Counted from the first letter of the stretch, positions 22,375 to 33,375 are shown. The stretch is DNA of 64,000 bases from Iris pallida (GCA_029216955.1 JANAVB010012138.1:1-64000); one strand, 5' to 3'. Program-made: numbers and translations. Notes: generated by a model from the letters alone, not told the origin.

Positions 22375-23706
22375 TCAAGGAGCATGTGAAGGCCCCGCAC
22401 CATCGGAACCGGTACGATGTGGATCGACAAATGCAGAGGTCGGATCAAGGTAGCAACGAACCCAAGAATCGTCAATGCGATAACCGTAGCGAGACGGATC
22501 ACGCATCATCGAAATCGGCATCGTCGGATGGGAGGCCATGGAGTGCTGAATGTCATGGATGGAGTTGCTGAGCGCACTCATCTGCAGTGTGGTATGATAG
22601 TCCCTCTGCGTCCAGCAGTTATCCACCTCAGCCAAGCGTTCGTCCTCCAAACGGAAGCGATCGCGAAGCTTAGTCTGAATAGAGTCCAGTGTAGAAGTGG
22701 ACTCAGGAGAAGGGGAATCAGGAGCAGCAAAGGGAGCAGGGGAGTCAGGCTCCTCAGCAGCATCAGACTCAGAGGAGGCCACAGCAGCAACAGTTCTACT
22801 TGCCTTGGTCAGATAGACAGGAGGGAACAAAGACTGACACTGATCTAATGGGACATGAAAGGCGCGAAAGATCAAAGGAAGATACATGGTATAAACCAAG
22901 GATTTTGGTTTAGGCCTAGCACGAATCATCCAACCCATCATCGTGCGAGTAAAGTTGAAAGGGACGCAAAAATATAGAAAGAAAAGAGCAGTAATCTCAA
23001 AGTAAGTGACTTCATCAGTCGATCCAGCTTTTGGCAAAATCGAGGAAAAGATAATACGATGAAGTTCATAAAAATAATTATTGAGATGTTTAGCCATAAG
23101 TTTTCGAGGAGAAGGATTTGGAGAGCAAAGATCATCCTTGAAAATTTCTAAAGTGGTCTCACCGGGGAAGACAAAATCCCGGGCATCATCAAGCCATTTC
23201 CAAGTATTAGGGTCGGGCATACCAAGAAGGTCGGCTAACTCAAAATCATCAAAAGATATGTCTATACCGGCGACACGTGAGTAGATGCGATCGCGATCAT
23301 AAGTCATGTTGCAATAAAACATTTGAATGGCATTCACATAGATAGGTTCACGAGTTGCAATAAGTTCATCAAGACATAAGTCATGAAAGTTAAGAAGATG
23401 GTCAGAAAACACCGTAAACTTAATAGGGTGTCCGACAAATACACTACGATGACGAAAGTCGGCGAACCATGCATTAGATGCATCTATGGATATAAAAATA
23501 CAGTCATCGTATGTGTCGAAATTGAGGGGTGGAGGTGGGTTAAAAAGAGGATGTATCATGTTAGGTGGTGGAGGAATAGGTTATGGGATTGGTTGAGGTT
23601 GTGGTTGTGGTTGAGGATTAGGTTGCTGGTTTGGTTGAGGATGATTAGAGGATTCACCAATACTTCTCCTTGGTCTTTTACCCCTACCAAGCAAACTAGG
23701 AGCCAT
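22375..23706 (-). CDS. SIRE-A accessory ORF3 (plant transposon-protein-like domain, unknown role)
   Basis: The ATG at 23706 opens MAPSLLGRGKRPRRS, a basic start, then a Pro/Gln repeat (QPNPQPQPQPQPIP). A single TAA (23581-23583) interrupts the frame. From the Met at 23559 it runs 394 codons. The core has IQMFYCNMTYDRDRIYSRV, DFELADLLGMPD, YFYELHRIIFSSILPK and a helix-rich end, followed by an Ala/Ser/Pro/Asp linker (SESDAAEEPDSPAP) and a 90-residue tail. The FYxNM ... xLLGxP ... ILPK layout resembles the putative plant transposon protein domain (PF20167 type); I infer this from memory of the pattern. I see no membrane segments typical of an envelope protein. It lies between pol and the 3' LTR, the env-like position of SIRE elements. 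A homologue is in SIRE-B (58160-59283). Confidence 0.75.
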
Positions 23707-24090
23707 GGAAAGAAAATTGAGATGTGAAGAGAAAGAGAGAGATATACCTTAGAAGAGACCTAAGATGGAGGAGAGCAACTCCAAGATTGACTTCCTTGAG
23801 TTTGGAGAGAAATGTCCCAAGGATTGGAGCCTTCTAGGGTTAGGGTTTTGAAGAAAATATAAGTGGAGATGGAGGAAGAAGACAATGGAGGAGAGAGAGA
23901 GACATATTTTTGAATTTATGTCCCTTTGGTCGGCTGGTCGGGTGAAGCATGGGCCATTAGATGAAGAAAAGATGGACGACTGAGAATGATCTGAGGTTCT
24001 GGAACAAGGACACCGAACTCGGCCCGAACTCTGGGTGGGGCAGAGTTCAGCCCGAGTTCTGGTCCCTTGGGCTAGAACTTCAAGCAGGAA
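23707..24090 (-). promoter_or_regulatory. Promoter/leader-like region upstream of SIRE-A ORF3
   Basis: Read on the minus strand toward ORF3: two near-palindromic GAGTTCGGGC elements (plus positions 24012-24060), a TATA-like TTATATTTTC (about 23860), a telo-box (AACCCTAACCCTAG, about 23840-23853), a CT-rich leader, and AAGGTATATCTCTC (a splice-donor-like site) some 40 bases before the ATG. SIRE-B has the same order upstream of its ORF3. An own promoter for ORF3 is an inference from layout. Confidence 0.5.
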
Positions 24091-24239
24091 ATAAAAAAGA
24101 GATTTGAAATAAATTTGAATAAATGGTCAAAGATATAAATAAAAACAAGATTGAAAATTAGAATTTTCAAATGAGGCAGGCTATAATAAAAATTAACCAT
24201 ATAATAACTGAGTTATGACATAAATCAATATGGTAAAGC

Positions 24240-24370
24240 TGTTATGGGGTAGCTGCAGGGGCCGGATCCCAGACAGCGGTAGTCCGAAGACTAGTGCACC
24301 GTGTCGCTTAGAATTTTATGCCTTATTGTCAGAAGGACCCTTTCGGCTTGTACCCATAGCAAAGTCAACA
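24240..24370 (-). other. Conserved non-coding block between pol and ORF3 (SIRE-A)
   Basis: A GC-richer block 40-170 bases downstream of the pol stop (24410). It shares TAGCTGYAGG, CGG(T/A)(A/G)GTCC, TGWCAGA..GACCCTTT and GGCTTGT in the same order with 59745-59880 in SIRE-B, although the flanking AT-rich spacers have diverged. It could be a splice acceptor (CTGCAG), a subgenomic RNA signal or a structural element. Confidence 0.55.
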
Positions 24371-24409
24371 TAGTAAATCGTGACATAATCGATAATTACG
24401 CAGGCCAAT

Positions 24410-25650
24410 TTAATGAATAACCGTTTCATCTAGAATTCCTAATTCACGACAAAGAAAATTAAATCGCTCCTCGGATAGTAGTTTTGTAAAGAAATTGGCC
24501 AACTGATGATCAGTGTCAATAAATTCTAAATTGATAGTGCTATTTTGCTGGTGATCACGCAAAAAAGTGGTGATGAATTTCAATGTGTTTCATGCGTGAG
24601 TGACATATGAGGTTCTTAGTAAGGTTGATAGCACTGGTGTTGTCATAGAATATAGGAATGTGCATAAAAGATAGGTTATAGTCTGCAAGGGTTTGCTTCA
24701 TCAACATAATTTGTGCACAACAACGACCAGCTGCGATATATTCAGCTTCTGTTGTGGATAGTGCGACAGAATTCTGCTTCTTGCTAAACCAAGAGACTAG
24801 AGCCTTGCCTAATAAATGACACATGCCGCTAGTTATTTTACGGTCGACTTTGCATCCGGCGAAATCAGCATCGGAGTAACCAATAAGGTCAAATGATGTT
24901 GATTTGGGATACCATAAGCCCACTGTAGCCGTACCCATAAGGTATCGAAAGATACGTTTAACGGCGGACATGTGTGATTCTTTAGGATTAGCTTGATATC
25001 GAGCACACAGGCAAACGCTAAACATAATATCAGGGCGACTAGCAGTTAAATAAAGTAGACTGCCTATCATACCTCGATACTTACGTTGATCAACAGGTTT
25101 GCCGCTTTCATCTGGTTCTAGTTTGGTTGTAGTAGCCATTGGAGTGCTGATTGGTTAGACGTTATCAAGGTCAAATTTCTTCAATGTCCTTTGTATACTT
25201 TGACTGACAGATGAAAGTTCCATTCGATGTTTGTTTGACTTGCAGTCCAAGGAAAGTAATTGAGCTCTCCCATCATGCTCATCTCAAACTCGTTCTGCAT
25301 ACTACTTAGCAAAATCTTGACAGAGAGTTTTATCAGTAGAACCGAATATATATCATCAACGTAAATTTGTACTAAGAGAATGGTGTCTTTGAAAGATTTT
25401 ATAAAGAGTGTAGTATCAACTTTCCCTTTGGAAAACCTTTATCTATAAGCAAAATACTTAGGCTAACCTTTCATACCAAGCTCTAGGGGCTTGTTTGAGG
25501 CGTATATAGCGCTTTCTTGAGTTTGAAAACATGGTCGGGAAATTTATGATTTTCAAAACCAGGGGGTTCTTTTACAAAAACTTCCTCCTTAATAAATACA
25601 TTCAAGAAAGGCACTTTTCACATCCATTTGAAACAATTTAAATGTTTGAA
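24410..25650 (-). pseudogene. SIRE-A pol: RT C-terminal part and RNaseH
   Basis: The open part 24555-25139 begins at MATTTKLEPDESGKPVDQ and contains YRGMIGSLLYLTASRPDI, FRYLMGTATVGLWYP, RNaseH YSDADFAGCKVDRKSTSG-type (here RKITSG), NSVALSTTEAEYIAAG and FYDNTSAINLTKN. Near 24560 one extra base in the HHHFF region shifts the frame; the true end (FLRDHQQ ... HQLANFFTKLL ... ILDE) continues to TAA at 24410-24412. Upstream 25140-25650 holds RT pieces in several frames (for example around the catalytic strand, 25330-25380) with multiple indels. Confidence 0.85.
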
Positions 25651-25653
25651 AAG

Positions 25654-27036
25654 TTAGGCAAATGCACAAAGCATCTGAATGGATTCCAGTTGTACAACAG
25701 GAGCATACGTCTCATCGTAGTCGATACCTTCCTCTTGGTTGTATCCTTGAGCTACTAAACGAGCTTTGTTGCGTGTAACTGATCCATCTTCATTTACTTT
25801 GTTGTGAAAAACCCATTTTCTACCAATAATCGAATGATTAGCTGGCCTAGAAACAAGTTCCAAGACCTGGCTCCTTTCGAATTGGTTGAGTTCTTCTTGC
25901 ATGGCAGAAATCCAAAACTCATCATTAAAAGCTTCTAAAACAGTTTTAGGCTCAATTTGTGAAATGAAGGCAGTGCTAGCAATGGAGTCTCTTAACGATG
26001 ATCGAGTACTTACTCCGCATGAAACCTCACCTATTACCAAGTTTTTTGGATGTGACGGCTTGAAAGAGAATTTCTTCGGCAAGCCCTCCAGAGAATTGGT
26101 TTCAGTGGTGGTATTCATAGGCGTAGAAGTTGACGGCTCAACATCATCGTCAGGAGTGGCTGCTGTACTATTATCTTCATCAAAAGTCATATTTGTAGAC
26201 TCTTCCACAATGAATGAGCGTTTGTTGAACACTCTATATCCCTTGCTCTTGGCAGCATAGCCATGAAAGATATCGTCGTCAGCTTTGGCATCAAATTTGC
26301 CTAAATTGTCTTTGGTGTTAAGGATAAAACATCGACAACCGAAAACTCTAAAATATGAAACATTTGGAGTTCTTCCAAACCAAAGCTCATAGGGTGTTTT
26401 CTTCGTAATAGGTCGAATGAGCACCCTATTTAAAATGTGGCACGTTGTACTGACAGCTTCAGCCCAAAAATATTTCAGAAGTAAAAATTTATTCAACATG
26501 ACTCTAGCCATATCGCCAAGAGTTCTATTCTTTCGCTCCACAACACCATTTTGTTGAGGAGTTTTAGGACAAGAAAACTCATGATCAAAACCAGTTGAGT
26601 CACAAAACTTTTCAAAATCAGTATTTTCGAATTCGTCTCCATGATCACTTCGAATTCGAGTACTCATGTAGCCTTTTTCGTTTTGAACCTTTTTAGCAAA
26701 AATTTTGAAAACAAAAATAGCATTGCTTTTGTTTGAAAGAAATAAAACCCAAGTGAATCTAGAAAAATCATCTACTATAACAAAAGCATAGAGTTTTCCA
26801 CCAAGACTGGCTACTCTACTAGGACCAAATAAGTCTATGTGAAGTAATTGCAAGGGTCTAGTAGTACTTACAGTGTTTATGGAATAAAATGAAGACTTGG
26901 TTGCCTTATTCAACTCACATTCGGCACATACAGTGTCCTTTTTGAATGTGATATCGGGCAAGCCTCTTACTAGCTTCTTTGTCGATAGCCTGAATATAGT
27001 ATCCATATTGGCATGACCAAGGCACTGGTACCACAA
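25654..27036 (-). CDS. SIRE-A pol: GAG-pre-integrase, integrase, start of RT
   Basis: 460 open codons. WYQCLGHANMDTIFRLSTKK and CAECELNKATKSSF form the His/Cys zinc-binding GAG-pre-integrase region. The integrase core has D in LLHIDLFGPSR, D in RIRSDHGDEFEN and E in PQQNGVVERKNRTL. TPYELWFGRTPNVSYFRVFGC and GYAAKSKGYRVFN are typical copia blocks. RT starts at FWISAMQEELNQFERSQV and shows GRKWVFHNKVNEDG and ARLVAQGYNQEEGIDYDETYAPV before a frameshift at 25654. It joins upstream with the protease segment. The catalytic triad is intact, so this is one of the least damaged coding stretches in the window. Confidence 0.92.
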   Translation of the reverse strand: MWYQCLGHANMDTIFRLSTKKLVRGLPDITFKKDTVCAECELNKATKSSFYSINTVSTTRPLQLLHIDLFGPSRVASLGGKLYAFVIVDDFSRFTWVLFLSNKSNAIFVFKIFAKKVQNEKGYMSTRIRSDHGDEFENTDFEKFCDSTGFDHEFSCPKTPQQNGVVERKNRTLGDMARVMLNKFLLLKYFWAEAVSTTCHILNRVLIRPITKKTPYELWFGRTPNVSYFRVFGCRCFILNTKDNLGKFDAKADDDIFHGYAAKSKGYRVFNKRSFIVEESTNMTFDEDNSTAATPDDDVEPSTSTPMNTTTETNSLEGLPKKFSFKPSHPKNLVIGEVSCGVSTRSSLRDSIASTAFISQIEPKTVLEAFNDEFWISAMQEELNQFERSQVLELVSRPANHSIIGRKWVFHNKVNEDGSVTRNKARLVAQGYNQEEGIDYDETYAPVVQLESIQMLCAFA

Positions 27037-27039
27037 TAA

Positions 27040-27460
27040 TCTCTCATCCTTGTGGGCATAGAGGCATCTCCCTGCACTGTTAGTATCTCTAGATAGATAG
27101 AAAATATAAATGTTATTCTCTCTTATCCCTTCAAAAGCGATGTCTCTCGTTGACCTATCATAAATATAGCATTTATTTTATCCAAAGTTAATATCATATC
27201 CATGATCAGCAAGATGACTTATGCTGAGCAGGTTATATTTTAACTCGGTCATTAGGCAGATATCCTTTATTATAGGAGAAGGAGGATGACCAATAGTACC
27301 ATTACCTATGATGTACCCTTTTAGGTTGTTGCCGAAGGATACATACCCTTCCCTCTTCATCGATAGTGATGCGAAAAGATTTGCATCTTCCGTCATATGT
27401 CGCGAGCATCCACTATCGAGAATCCACTTGCTTTTAGTTGAGGGAGGAAGGTCCACCTAC
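27040..27460 (-). pseudogene. SIRE-A protease region
   Basis: KSKWILDSGCSRHMTEDANLF carries the copia aspartic protease motif DSG, followed by YVSFGNNLKGYIIGNGTIG and YNLLSISHLADHGYDINFG. The stretch toward 27036 (the segment before the GAG-pre-integrase) has frame damage between 27178 and about 27040. The neighbouring Zn knuckle (27434-27658) overlaps in another frame by a small indel near 27450. Confidence 0.85.
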
Positions 27461-27884
27461 ATCAAGAGGAGATGTGACCTTTGGTACCCAAGTTCTTGTT
27501 GGTCCTAAAATGTTAGTTTTTGGCACCCATGCATATAGATTTATATCTACTAATATCCTAATTCTACATTGTGGTGAGATGTGTCCATGTAATCCACAAT
27601 AGGTGCAAGTAGCATGCCTATTTGTATTGGAAGCATGTCGATGATGTCTATATAGCATGGTGAGAGTTGTGTGGAATAGCAGGATAATGACTATACATGG
27701 TAGCAGGATGATAGTTATGTCTATATTCAGTATAGTGATGGTTATGTCTATGTGCTACATGGTGATGGTTATGTCTATGTGCAGCATGGTGATTGTGTGT
27801 AGCAATAGAATGATAGTTATGAGAATGATTTCTATGTGCATGTGGTTTGTGTGCTGTATGGAAGTGTGTGTACATGTAAGCATG
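27434..27884 (-). pseudogene. SIRE-A gag/pol junction: CCHC knuckle and His-rich segment
   Basis: CTYCGLHGHISPQC (CX2CX4HX4C) is the second SIRE zinc knuckle, followed by YAWVPKTN and RTWVPKV, characteristic of SIRE elements. Upstream (27660-27884) a short tandem DNA repeat encodes a strongly His/Asn-rich stretch (AHRHNHHHVAHRHNHH). This region is cut at 27884 by the LARD. The first knuckle and the middle of gag are missing between here and 39894. Confidence 0.8.
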
Positions 27885-30137
27885 TGTAAAACCCAGTTTT
27901 TCAGATGAGGGTAATTTTGAAATTTTGTAATTAAAATTATTATTTATTGATATTAAATTCATATTATGATTTTTGGTGATTTTTAATCATTTTTAAACGA
28001 TTTGAAAACTGTTTTAAGTCATGACTTATGATTTTGATCTGCTGCTAGTGAAACCCTAGAGACTGCATGACCTAGAGCCTAACCATGTCATTAGGATGAT
28101 TTAATTATCATTTTTAGCCTAGGGATAATTTGGTCATTTTGACATATTTGAATTATTTAATGATTTATCGAATTGGTGAATTCTAGTTGACCTTGACTTG
28201 TTGAGACCTAGTGAACTAGCGTAGAAGCTAACCCTAGCCATGGTGACCCTAGTCTAACTTAGGTTAACCTACTTTTAGTCATTAGAAACTAATTTTGGAT
28301 TAGAAGGATTAGTTTAAGTGAATTTAAGTCATGGCTTGTGGTTTCATGAAATGACTTATGGCTTAATGATTTGATTGATCATGACTTAAGCCCATGGGCC
28401 ATTTAGTAAACCCTAACCCTAATTATTGAAACTATGACCAGCCACTAGGGCTCCCCTCCCAATAAATAATCTCCTCATTGAGTTCTTGCCTCTTTTATTT
28501 TATTCTAACACTTGGAGAAAGAAAGGTATTTTTCTCCCTTCTAAAAATTTCCATTTATTCATTTGATCTCTTTTTTCATCCTAGTCTTTTGCATTATGAT
28601 CTAATTTCTGTATATGTAATATTTCAGGAGGTTAATCTCAGTTTTGGGCTCATTTGGAGCATTTGGCCATCAAGAGGAACACCCCCCATTTGGAGCTTTT
28701 TTATACAATTTGCACCTATAGGTAAAATCCTTTAAATTGCATTATTATTTTGATTTCTTTGCATATTAGGCTAGGTTTAGGTGTCCCCTAACTGTACCTC
28801 AAATTTGGGTGGATTTCGTGTCCGTTTGGTGTCCGTATCGGACACGTGTCATAGGGTATGTTAGGTGTTCGACGAAATGCCTCTAAGGATTTTATTTTCT
28901 ATTTTTGCTAAACTAATTACATGATTTTGAAGCCCTTGATATGTAGATTAATTATGTTGAACACTGAGCACATTTCTGTGGAGAATTCGTGTCCAAATCG
29001 GACACGCACCGCACGTACGACACTGCGCACTGGCCTCGTGCGGCAGTCCTGCTGCTCGAGTGACATTGCGGACACGACACGGCGACTCAGGTCATGAAAC
29101 TTGGCAAACACGTTCTACTAATGACTGACACGACACCTATAAAGTTTCATGGGACCTCGATGTGTGTGCGCGAAGAAATCGTGTGTGCACATATTTATCC
29201 CTATACTGTGCACGCGTGTTTCGTGTCTCTGATACGGGGCTATAAATCGGACACGACACAGTTTTGACACGTTACAGGGTGATGAAACTCTAGCCCTATC
29301 TTGGGCGAATGTGTATGCACAGGCTCGACACGTCTCAAGCTCTGTGTCGAGTCCACAATGACTCGGCACGCGTGCACGAGGACTGGGGTTTCTGTTTTCT
29401 GTTATTTTTGATTTTGGGATTTTGGACACCTCGTATCCTAATTCTTGGACTCGTGGGTGTCCCATTAGATACGTGGGACATGTCCCCATGTCTGTACACT
29501 ATATGTCTCTAATTGTTTTCGAGTTTACTTCCTAAATTGGTTTCGATTATGCAATGCATATGGACTGATTACAGATCTCAGCTTTGACAGTTTTTGTGAA
29601 TTAGGTTTGTTGATTTTATTAAATCTTTTAATGAGTATATATATGTAAATATAATTTATACATACTATATTATACTGGGATTTGTTATTGGGTTAATTTT
29701 GTTGATATGGAGTCGAGTTCATGTTGTATAGGTATAGATCTATGATACCTTAAAATGTAAACTAAAAAATTAGTTTTGGATTTAGTTTGCCTATTGCTTT
29801 ATAACTATGAAGGCTATTTTGATATCAGGATTTAGTTCACTTAGTTTATAATCCTCGATTGTTTCATTTTTTTCGAATTGGTTCAGTTGACAGATTTGGG
29901 ATAGATTATTTTGGGTTTTCAAATGTTGGATTCGAATTACAGGTTCCTTTTTGTCTGATACTTAAATATTGGTTTTCAAAATGTAATTCAAGGGAGTTCA
30001 ATGCTGTTGGTTTTGAGTTGTTGTGAGGATTTCTTATATAGTGTATTGTATGTTAGAGTTTAGAGGGGGAACTTGGGAGTTAGATACATGTTAGTTTTGA
30101 TTTGTATTAGTTCATAGATTTAGATATATAGGTAGAG

Positions 30138-30138
<1 letters not shown>

Positions 30139-30189
<51 letters not shown>

Positions 30190-30190
30190 T
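30139..30190. repeat. (TA)n microsatellite, LARD LTR 1
   Basis: About 23 TA units followed by TTTA repeats and a second TA run to about 30228; it is counterpart to 36245-36311 in LTR 2. Confidence 0.9.
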
Positions 30191-30899
30191 TATTTATTAT
30201 ATATATATATTTATATATATATATAGATATGACTATAGGTATGTGGTAGGCATAGTATAGCTAAGAATCAGTGTTTATTCTCAGGTTTGAGAGAGGGTTT
30301 TGAGGGAGAGTTATATGTACGTAGGTTGTTGAGTAAGAAGAAGCTGTGAGTTGGAGGGCAGTAGGCAGGAACCATCTTGCCTAGGCCTGTGCTTGGCCTG
30401 GCTTTTGATTTCAGCAAAAGCAGTGGCAATGCAGCAGTGTGCTGCACTAGCATCAAACAGAAGGGGACTGAACCCCCTTAGCAACTTTGGTTTGGCCATA
30501 TGGCATTGTTGGATAGTCGAGGGGTTGAGAGTTGATCTCAGGATTCTTGAGATTGGGAGTAGTTTTTCATTCTCAGGTTTCCTGAGAGATGTTAGTGAGT
30601 ATAGGTGTGTGAGGGTATATAATTGTATATTACGAGAGATATTGTGTAGGTTGAAATATCTGTAACCTTGATATGGATTATAGACTATTTTCCTTATATG
30701 ACCTATATGTCATATGATATATACATATGGGTTCTATCTTGGTTTGGGGATATGTTCATGCATGAGTTACATAGAGATATGGGATTAGATATTGTTTAGG
30801 CTTAGGTAGATACCTGAGATTGATATAGGTATATATGTAATGTGAGTCTATATATATATATGTATATTTGCTAACTATATATTAGATGTGTATATATAT

Positions 30900-30949
<50 letters not shown>

Positions 30950-31051
30950 ATAGACTTGATGTCTTAGCCTATGGCCTATGTGTATATATATATATTGAAT
31001 ATATGTCTTAGTGCCCTAGGATTACTAGCCTATGGTTAGTAGCAAGTTAGA

Positions 31052-31562
31052 ATTGACCATTAGGTCTAGTAGACCTAGTTTGACTAGATAGTTGACCATT
31101 GTTGACCATGGTTGACCAAAGTCAACTATAGGTCAACCATGACCTAGTTGACCTAGAAAGGGGCTTAGATAGACTTAAAGGGGACTAGTTTGACTAAGTT
31201 GACTAAACCATAGACTACTGACTAATTGGTTTAGGTTTGACCATATAGGTTATGTGGATAGTCCTAAGTAGATTAAGATATGTATGCGGTTAAGTGGGAT
31301 ACTTAGGAGTTATTTCATGATTCGAGTTAGACTATGGGCTTAGCTTAACTATAGATTCAAGATTGCCTATATATATATATATGTAAATTGTATGATTGGT
31401 AGCTTGTATAGAATTGTGATGGTATGCGAGTGCTAGCCTAGGCTTGGTTAAGCCTGGTGAGACTTATTAGACTTGTTTGGGTTAAGTTTGACCAGTTGAC
31501 CTAGCCTTGACTAGTATAGTTGACTGGAGTTGACCAGGTTTGACTTAGAGTTGACTTTGACC
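31052..31562 (+). promoter_or_regulatory. TTGAC (W-box core) clusters, LARD LTR 1
   Basis: About ten TTGAC cores on both strands lie in 31052-31205 and eight in 31488-31562, mostly TTGACC or TTGACT, the core bound by WRKY factors. The clusters lie about 2.6 kb downstream of the TATA position, so within the transcribed R/U5 if that TATA is used. They are conserved in LTR 2. Confidence 0.5.
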
Positions 31563-33375
31563 TAGATTGGCCTAAAAATCATGTAGATTGCATCATAACA
31601 TTATTTACCTTGTTTTAAACACATTATAACCTGTACTTCTCTATTTAGGACATTGTGACTCCGGTGCAGACATCTGACATTGTACAACTTTTTTCAGAGT
31701 ATCAGGCGAGTACATTCTCTGATAGTTCTTCCATTTACTTGTCGTTTACTATATTTTAGTTGTAGCTAGTTCTATCTGATTCTCTGTTTCAAACACGATT
31801 TGATATTCCTGATCCATTTCATGCGACACTCACTTATTTATGTCTGTCTCTATTTCTGGAACCACCTACTGGAACCACCCTGGAATCATTTACTGGAACC
31901 ATTCGTGTACTGGCTGGACTTATACCTATTTTTGTGTCGGATTATGGATTCACTTGTACTTGCTGGACGGGGAAATATTGGAATAGGCATGTGAACATAC
32001 CCAAATACTGGAACCACCCTCTTAGAATTATACTGGAACGATAGCCATCCCACACTTGGCCGAGTGTGCGGTGTGCCATATTACCTACAGCCGTTCACAT
32101 GACGATCCCGATATTTTAAAACACACTGTTAGAGTATAGGCTGGACTCACCCTGGAACCTTTGATCACCGACTGGACTCACCTTATACCGGACTCATCTT
32201 GTACTGGAACCACCTGGTATCAGATTCATATTGTCTGGATTTACCTGGGTTTTGCACTTGTTTACATTTATATTCTGGACTTATATTATGTTGCTCTAGT
32301 TCAGCTAGTTTCTATTTACAGCCTTTATTGCTATGATTCTTCTCTTGTTTTACTTACCTTACTTTCCTTGTATCTTAACTGTTTCTCTATACCATCACCT
32401 GTATACAAACTACCATGTTCATCTATAAAACTGTCTATAACTGCTTTATAGTTCTCTGTCATTACTTGGATTTTCTTGATGAGTTGTACTCGTTCCTGTC
32501 CTGACTGGACCTGTTGAAAATTTTACAGATGATTGCCCTGAGGACACATGCCCTACATATGACGGACCAGGAGATGGCTTAGCTACCTATGGCCCCGACA
32601 CTCAGGAGTGATCGGGAGTTTAGCTAGTTTGTCTTGTTTTTGCTTTCATGTTTTAGAACTGGAGTTGTATATATATAAGTTGAGACATGTAGTTGAGATT
32701 GTCTGAGATTATATTATTAGTTGTTGGTTTTATTTCTGTTATTAGTCTTAGTTTTAATCTTCTGTGCTATCATATCGTTCTTAGACTGTGATTGAGATTT
32801 ATTATATCTATACTTGTCCTCTGTTCGGAGTTGAGATTTGACAAGTACATTATATAATTGCGTAAGTTGTTCATTAGATAGTAACCTAGGACAGCGTTCT
32901 ACCGCCGACACTGCGGCGTAGGCTGGGCGTTGTTACGTGCTCGTACCCTCACAGTGGGTATGGGTCGTGACACGTTTTTAATGGTAGCCCATGCAGGTCG
33001 AGAGTCGCATTAGTACGATATCGTGGTAGTACGACGACTTAGTTATACTGCCGCGAGCCTGCGATAGGATTGAGAGATAGGCTTAACGGAGGGGTACTCA
33101 ATCACAGTTAGGACTACTTGAGACGATTCCTGGGATGACCCTTGAGAATCTTATTATAAACTATCTCGAAATTCGATTCTGACAGTATCTGTCTATCTTC
33201 CTTGATTCATCGTTGAATTTGATTCTTGGTACTCATTATTGACTTGATTTTCTACCAAGATAACATTATGGGCTAGTTTGCCTCAGTCATAGGATCTAGA
33301 GTCTTCTACAGCCATATCAGCTGGTTGGACGATGAGATAGAGTCTGATTTTGGATGTTTTTCTCGGGTGTGGGAA

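Larger units (their letters stand above)
27885..32972 (+). repeat. LARD LTR copy 1 (5088 bp)
   Basis: It starts TGTAAAACCC, ends GGGTCGTGACA and is roughly 95 percent or more identical by eye to copy 2. The telo-box phrase AACCCTAACCCTAAT is at 28411-28425, and the TATA position reads CCAATAAATA (damaged relative to copy 2). GC-rich GGACACG/CGTGTC motifs fill 28800-29280. TA microsatellites are at 30139-30190 and 30886-30945, and W-box-core clusters at 31052-31205 and 31488-31562. Open frames of up to 123 codons exist, but they show no coding-type constraint that I can see. Confidence 0.88.

Noticed and set aside
22417..22848. Plus-strand 143-codon frame opposite ORF3
   Set aside because: Shadow of the minus-strand ORF3, which has domain structure and a homologue in SIRE-B.
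22375..23559. ORF3 as a retroviral-type envelope gene
   Set aside because: The position fits, but I see no signal peptide, transmembrane helix or cleavage site. A Pro/Gln and acidic linker and the FYxNM/ILPK layout suit a plant transposon-type domain better.
28410..28426. AACCCTAACCCTAA as interstitial telomere repeat
   Set aside because: Only two units, in the promoter position of an LTR and repeated in LTR 2; better read as a telo-box-like promoter motif.
29118..29489. 123-codon minus-strand frame conserved at 35225-35596
   Set aside because: The conservation is explained by the two LTR copies being near identical. Substitutions change amino acids freely and no domain is recognisable.
30351..30665. 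104-codon plus-strand frame in LARD LTR 1 with a counterpart at 36382-36747
   Set aside because: Same reason: LTR duplication. Codon positions do not show silent-biased change.
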